Assembly: GCA_017436035.1 (NCBI GenBank)
Contig: JAFSDV010000021.1
Span: forward strand, 1 to 39,534
Reading direction: 5' to 3'
Length of the DNA stretch: 39,534 nt
Source: Oscillospiraceae bacterium
Lineage (GTDB): Bacteria; Bacillota; Clostridia; Oscillospirales; Oscillospiraceae
The position numbers and the translations under genes are program-made. The notes below the pieces were generated by a model. That model did not search any database. It saw nothing but the letters and a program-made list of their open reading frames with translations, and was not told the DNA's origin. Positions 37,631 through 39,534 of this stretch are shown here, piece by piece. How positions within the stretch are numbered: position 1 is the first letter of the stretch; every line of letters starts with the position of its first letter.

Positions 37631-37647
37631 GAGAGGAGGTAACCACA

Positions 37648-39534
37648 ATGAAACATGGAATAAAGAAAAGAATTCTATCTCTTGTGCTTTGTATTAGCAT
37701 GGTCCTGCCGATGGCCGCAGTACCGATGCCTGTTTATTCGGTAGAAAGCGAAGAAAGCATCGCGCCTCTTACAAATCCGTTCACACCGGAAACAATCGTT
37801 ACGCTCCCCGACGGTACCACAACAAGAAGCCAAAGCTACCGAATTCCCTCTATGGTTACACTGGCAGATGGCACTATCGTTGCCGCTGCTGACATCCGTT
37901 GGAATACCACCTTCGATGGCGGTGGTCTGGATACCTTGGTGGCCCGCTCTACCGACGGCGGCGCTACTTGGACCTACAAAGTGGCTAACTATTTGGATGA
38001 TAACGGTAATGTATATAACGGCAGCCAATCTACCGCGTTCCTTGATCCCTCTTTGGTCGTAGCGGCAGACGGCAAGACCGTTTATATGCTGGTTGACCTT
38101 TATCCCTATGGTGTTGCGCTTAACGGAAGTGGGCACACGAATCCTTCCAACGATGTCGGCTTTGATAGCGAAGGTAACTTGCTGCTTAAGAAGGACGGCG
38201 AGGATGGCTACAACTATTACCTGAAGAATGGCATGATCCATACCTCCAATCATGAAGAAGTGAAAGGCTATACTGTTGACCCATACTTCAATATTGTTGG
38301 AGAAGACGGAACTGATTCCAACCTGTTTTTTGAAAAATCTCCCTTTAAGGTAGTCCGCACCGGATATCTGTACCTGACTTCTTCTACTGATGGTGGTGCA
38401 AACTGGTCTGCTCCCACCTTGTTGAATAACATTAAGACCAACTCCGAACAGGCTTGTCTGGTTGCTCCTGGCAGCAGTATTACTACCAGTGATGGCACTA
38501 TGATCTTTCCGGTGTATTCCTTCCATGGTGACAATGCTCCGGAGGGGAATACTCAGCGCTTAAGCTTCATTTATTCCACCGATGGTGTGAACTGGATCAG
38601 AACTGCAGAATTAAACGCAGCAACAGCAGGCACGAAAGATGAAAACTGGGCATCCGAAGCCGTTGTAGTGGAGTTGCAGGACGGCACGCTCCGTTTCTTC
38701 ATTCGTAACGGTTCCCAGCGTCTGCAGTATGTGGACTATACTATGGGTTCAGGTTGGGGCACGGTTGTCACAATGGACAATGTCAAGACCAACTCCAACA
38801 CCCAAATTTCTGCCATCACTTACTCCCGCACTGTAAACGGCGAGCAAGTGATACTGGTTTCTTGCCCCACCGGCCCCGACAGAAATGGCTCTAACTCGTC
38901 CAGTGCAGGAGAGCGTAAGAACGGTAGCATTTTTGTGTTCACTGTGAATGCGACAGGCAAGATGACCTTGAAGAACACCCTGATTGTCAATGATAATGAC
39001 CATCAGTTTATGTACTCTTGTCTGACGGAGCGTGCAGATGGTTCTGTTGCCATTCTTTATGAAGAGCAGGAGCACGGCTGGGGTGTCAGCGGTGGCAATG
39101 GTGAAAGCTATACTCCTAATGAAGTAACCACATACTACACCATGGACGGCAAGAGCTTTACGGCTGATGAGTTGGGCGTATATCCTGATCTGGATGAGAT
39201 GACCAAGGTTATGCTGAAGGAAGGCGTGACCCAGGTGACGCTGCATCAGAATCCTGCGGATAGCAGCGCCGGCACTGTTTCTGCTACGGCGGATGAGCTG
39301 GACGGCGTGTACCTGGTGGATAGTTGGTACATCGATGAAACTACCGGCGAAAAGTGGTACCTGCTGAAGGATTCTGCTTCTCATAGCTGGCCAGAGGAAC
39401 AAGTCGAATATCGCTATGTTTCTGCCAGTGTGCTGGAAGAGACGGACCAGGGTTTGTCTGCACCTATTATAGACTTTACTAATGCAGCTCCGATTTTTGA
39501 AGCACCTGCTGTGACACCTTATGCTGCACGGCGA
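37648..39534 (+). CDS. Secreted exo-alpha-sialidase (GH33), C-terminally cut by the window end
   Basis: The frame is open to the last base (629 codons seen). Signal peptide MKHGIKKRILSLVLCISMVLPMA... with cleavage likely after PVYS, not SipW type. The six-bladed propeller of GH33 is recognisable: YRIP with the first catalytic Arg (Arg65), then TLADGTIVAAADIRW with the acid Asp, Asp-boxes STDGGATW (near 101), STDGGANW (near 246) and STDGVNW (near 310), the EAVVVELQDGTLRFFIRNG segment with catalytic Glu and Arg (about 335-350), and NDNDHQFMYSCL with the nucleophile Tyr (near 453). After about residue 530 an additional beta-rich domain begins. GAGGAGG precedes the ATG. It would release sialic acid from host mucin glycans. 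Confidence 0.93.
   Translation, partial: MKHGIKKRILSLVLCISMVLPMAAVPMPVYSVESEESIAPLTNPFTPETIVTLPDGTTTRSQSYRIPSMVTLADGTIVAAADIRWNTTFDGGGLDTLVARSTDGGATWTYKVANYLDDNGNVYNGSQSTAFLDPSLVVAADGKTVYMLVDLYPYGVALNGSGHTNPSNDVGFDSEGNLLLKKDGEDGYNYYLKNGMIHTSNHEEVKGYTVDPYFNIVGEDGTDSNLFFEKSPFKVVRTGYLYLTSSTDGGANWSAPTLLNNIKTNSEQACLVAPGSSITTSDGTMIFPVYSFHGDNAPEGNTQRLSFIYSTDGVNWIRTAELNAATAGTKDENWASEAVVVELQDGTLRFFIRNGSQRLQYVDYTMGSGWGTVVTMDNVKTNSNTQISAITYSRTVNGEQVILVSCPTGPDRNGSNSSSAGERKNGSIFVFTVNATGKMTLKNTLIVNDNDHQFMYSCLTERADGSVAILYEEQEHGWGVSGGNGESYTPNEVTTYYTMDGKSFTADELGVYPDLDEMTKVMLKEGVTQVTLHQNPADSSAGTVSATADELDGVYLVDSWYIDETTGEKWYLLKDSASHSWPEEQVEYRYVSASVLEETDQGLSAPIIDFTNAAPIFEAPAVTPYAARR

Noticed and set aside
1..39534. 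CRISPR arrays, tRNA or rRNA genes, insertion sequences
   Set aside because: No regularly spaced direct repeats, no tRNA cloverleaf or rRNA blocks and no transposase frames were seen by reading; a covariance-model scan would be the decisive test for small RNAs.

Overview
The window looks like part of a chromosome from a low-oxygen Gram-positive bacterium of class Clostridia, most likely a gut Oscillospiraceae/Ruminococcaceae-type organism. The reasons are the Firmicute gene order yicC-remA-gmk-rpoZ-priA-def-fmt-rsmB-rlmN-prpC-prkC-rsgA, the CdaA/CdaR pair, a PASTA-domain kinase, the MEP isoprenoid genes ispD/ispF, a class III anaerobic ribonucleotide reductase, SipW/TasA-type secretion and a GH33 sialidase. 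The species cannot be named from the sequence alone.

Region 1 (1-4925): the 3' end of tuf; a DUF1538 membrane protein followed by two small PII-like proteins; a transglutaminase-fold lipoprotein; RNase P RNA on the minus strand with a near-consensus promoter; and two copies of a palindromic intergenic repeat.

Region 2 (4926-23765), all on the plus strand: murD, ispD, ispF, a putative Se/S carrier with a cysteine-desulfurase-like enzyme, then cdaA-cdaR-rseC, and a long housekeeping run from yicC to rsgA (mRNA decay, matrix regulation, GMP kinase, RNAP omega, replication restart, N-terminal formyl-Met handling, rRNA methylation, the Ser/Thr phosphatase-kinase pair, ribosome assembly GTPase). 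Many genes overlap or abut, as in one transcription unit.

Region 3 (23771-27939): convergent nrdD (minus), whose promoter overlaps a good NrdR-box candidate, then galM and a cysteine-containing protein of unknown role.

Region 4 (28026-31600) is more AT-rich and regulatory. It has a minus-strand ECF sigma factor / DUF4367 anti-sigma-like membrane protein / secreted small protein operon, two XRE-type regulators and an orphan gene. The second XRE gene has an operator made of perfect 12-bp inverted repeats.

Region 5 (31613-39534) holds the most interesting structure. A tyrosine recombinase gene lies between two perfect 23-bp inverted repeats (31655-31677 and 33097-33119), each with short palindromic arms around a 7-bp asymmetric centre. 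Inside the segment, next to the right repeat, is an outward-facing promoter (TTGACA-18-TATGAT). As read, it points into a downstream operon: a small membrane protein, a SipW-type signal peptidase, four TasA/camelysin-like fibre subunits, a zinc-ribbon/AP2 protein and a secreted sialidase (cut by the window end). If the segment inverts, the same promoter would point into a strong hairpin terminator abutting the left repeat. I read this as a self-contained, Hin-like but tyrosine-recombinase-driven ON/OFF switch for a surface fibre plus sialidase operon; the window is in the predicted ON orientation. Inversion itself is an inference.
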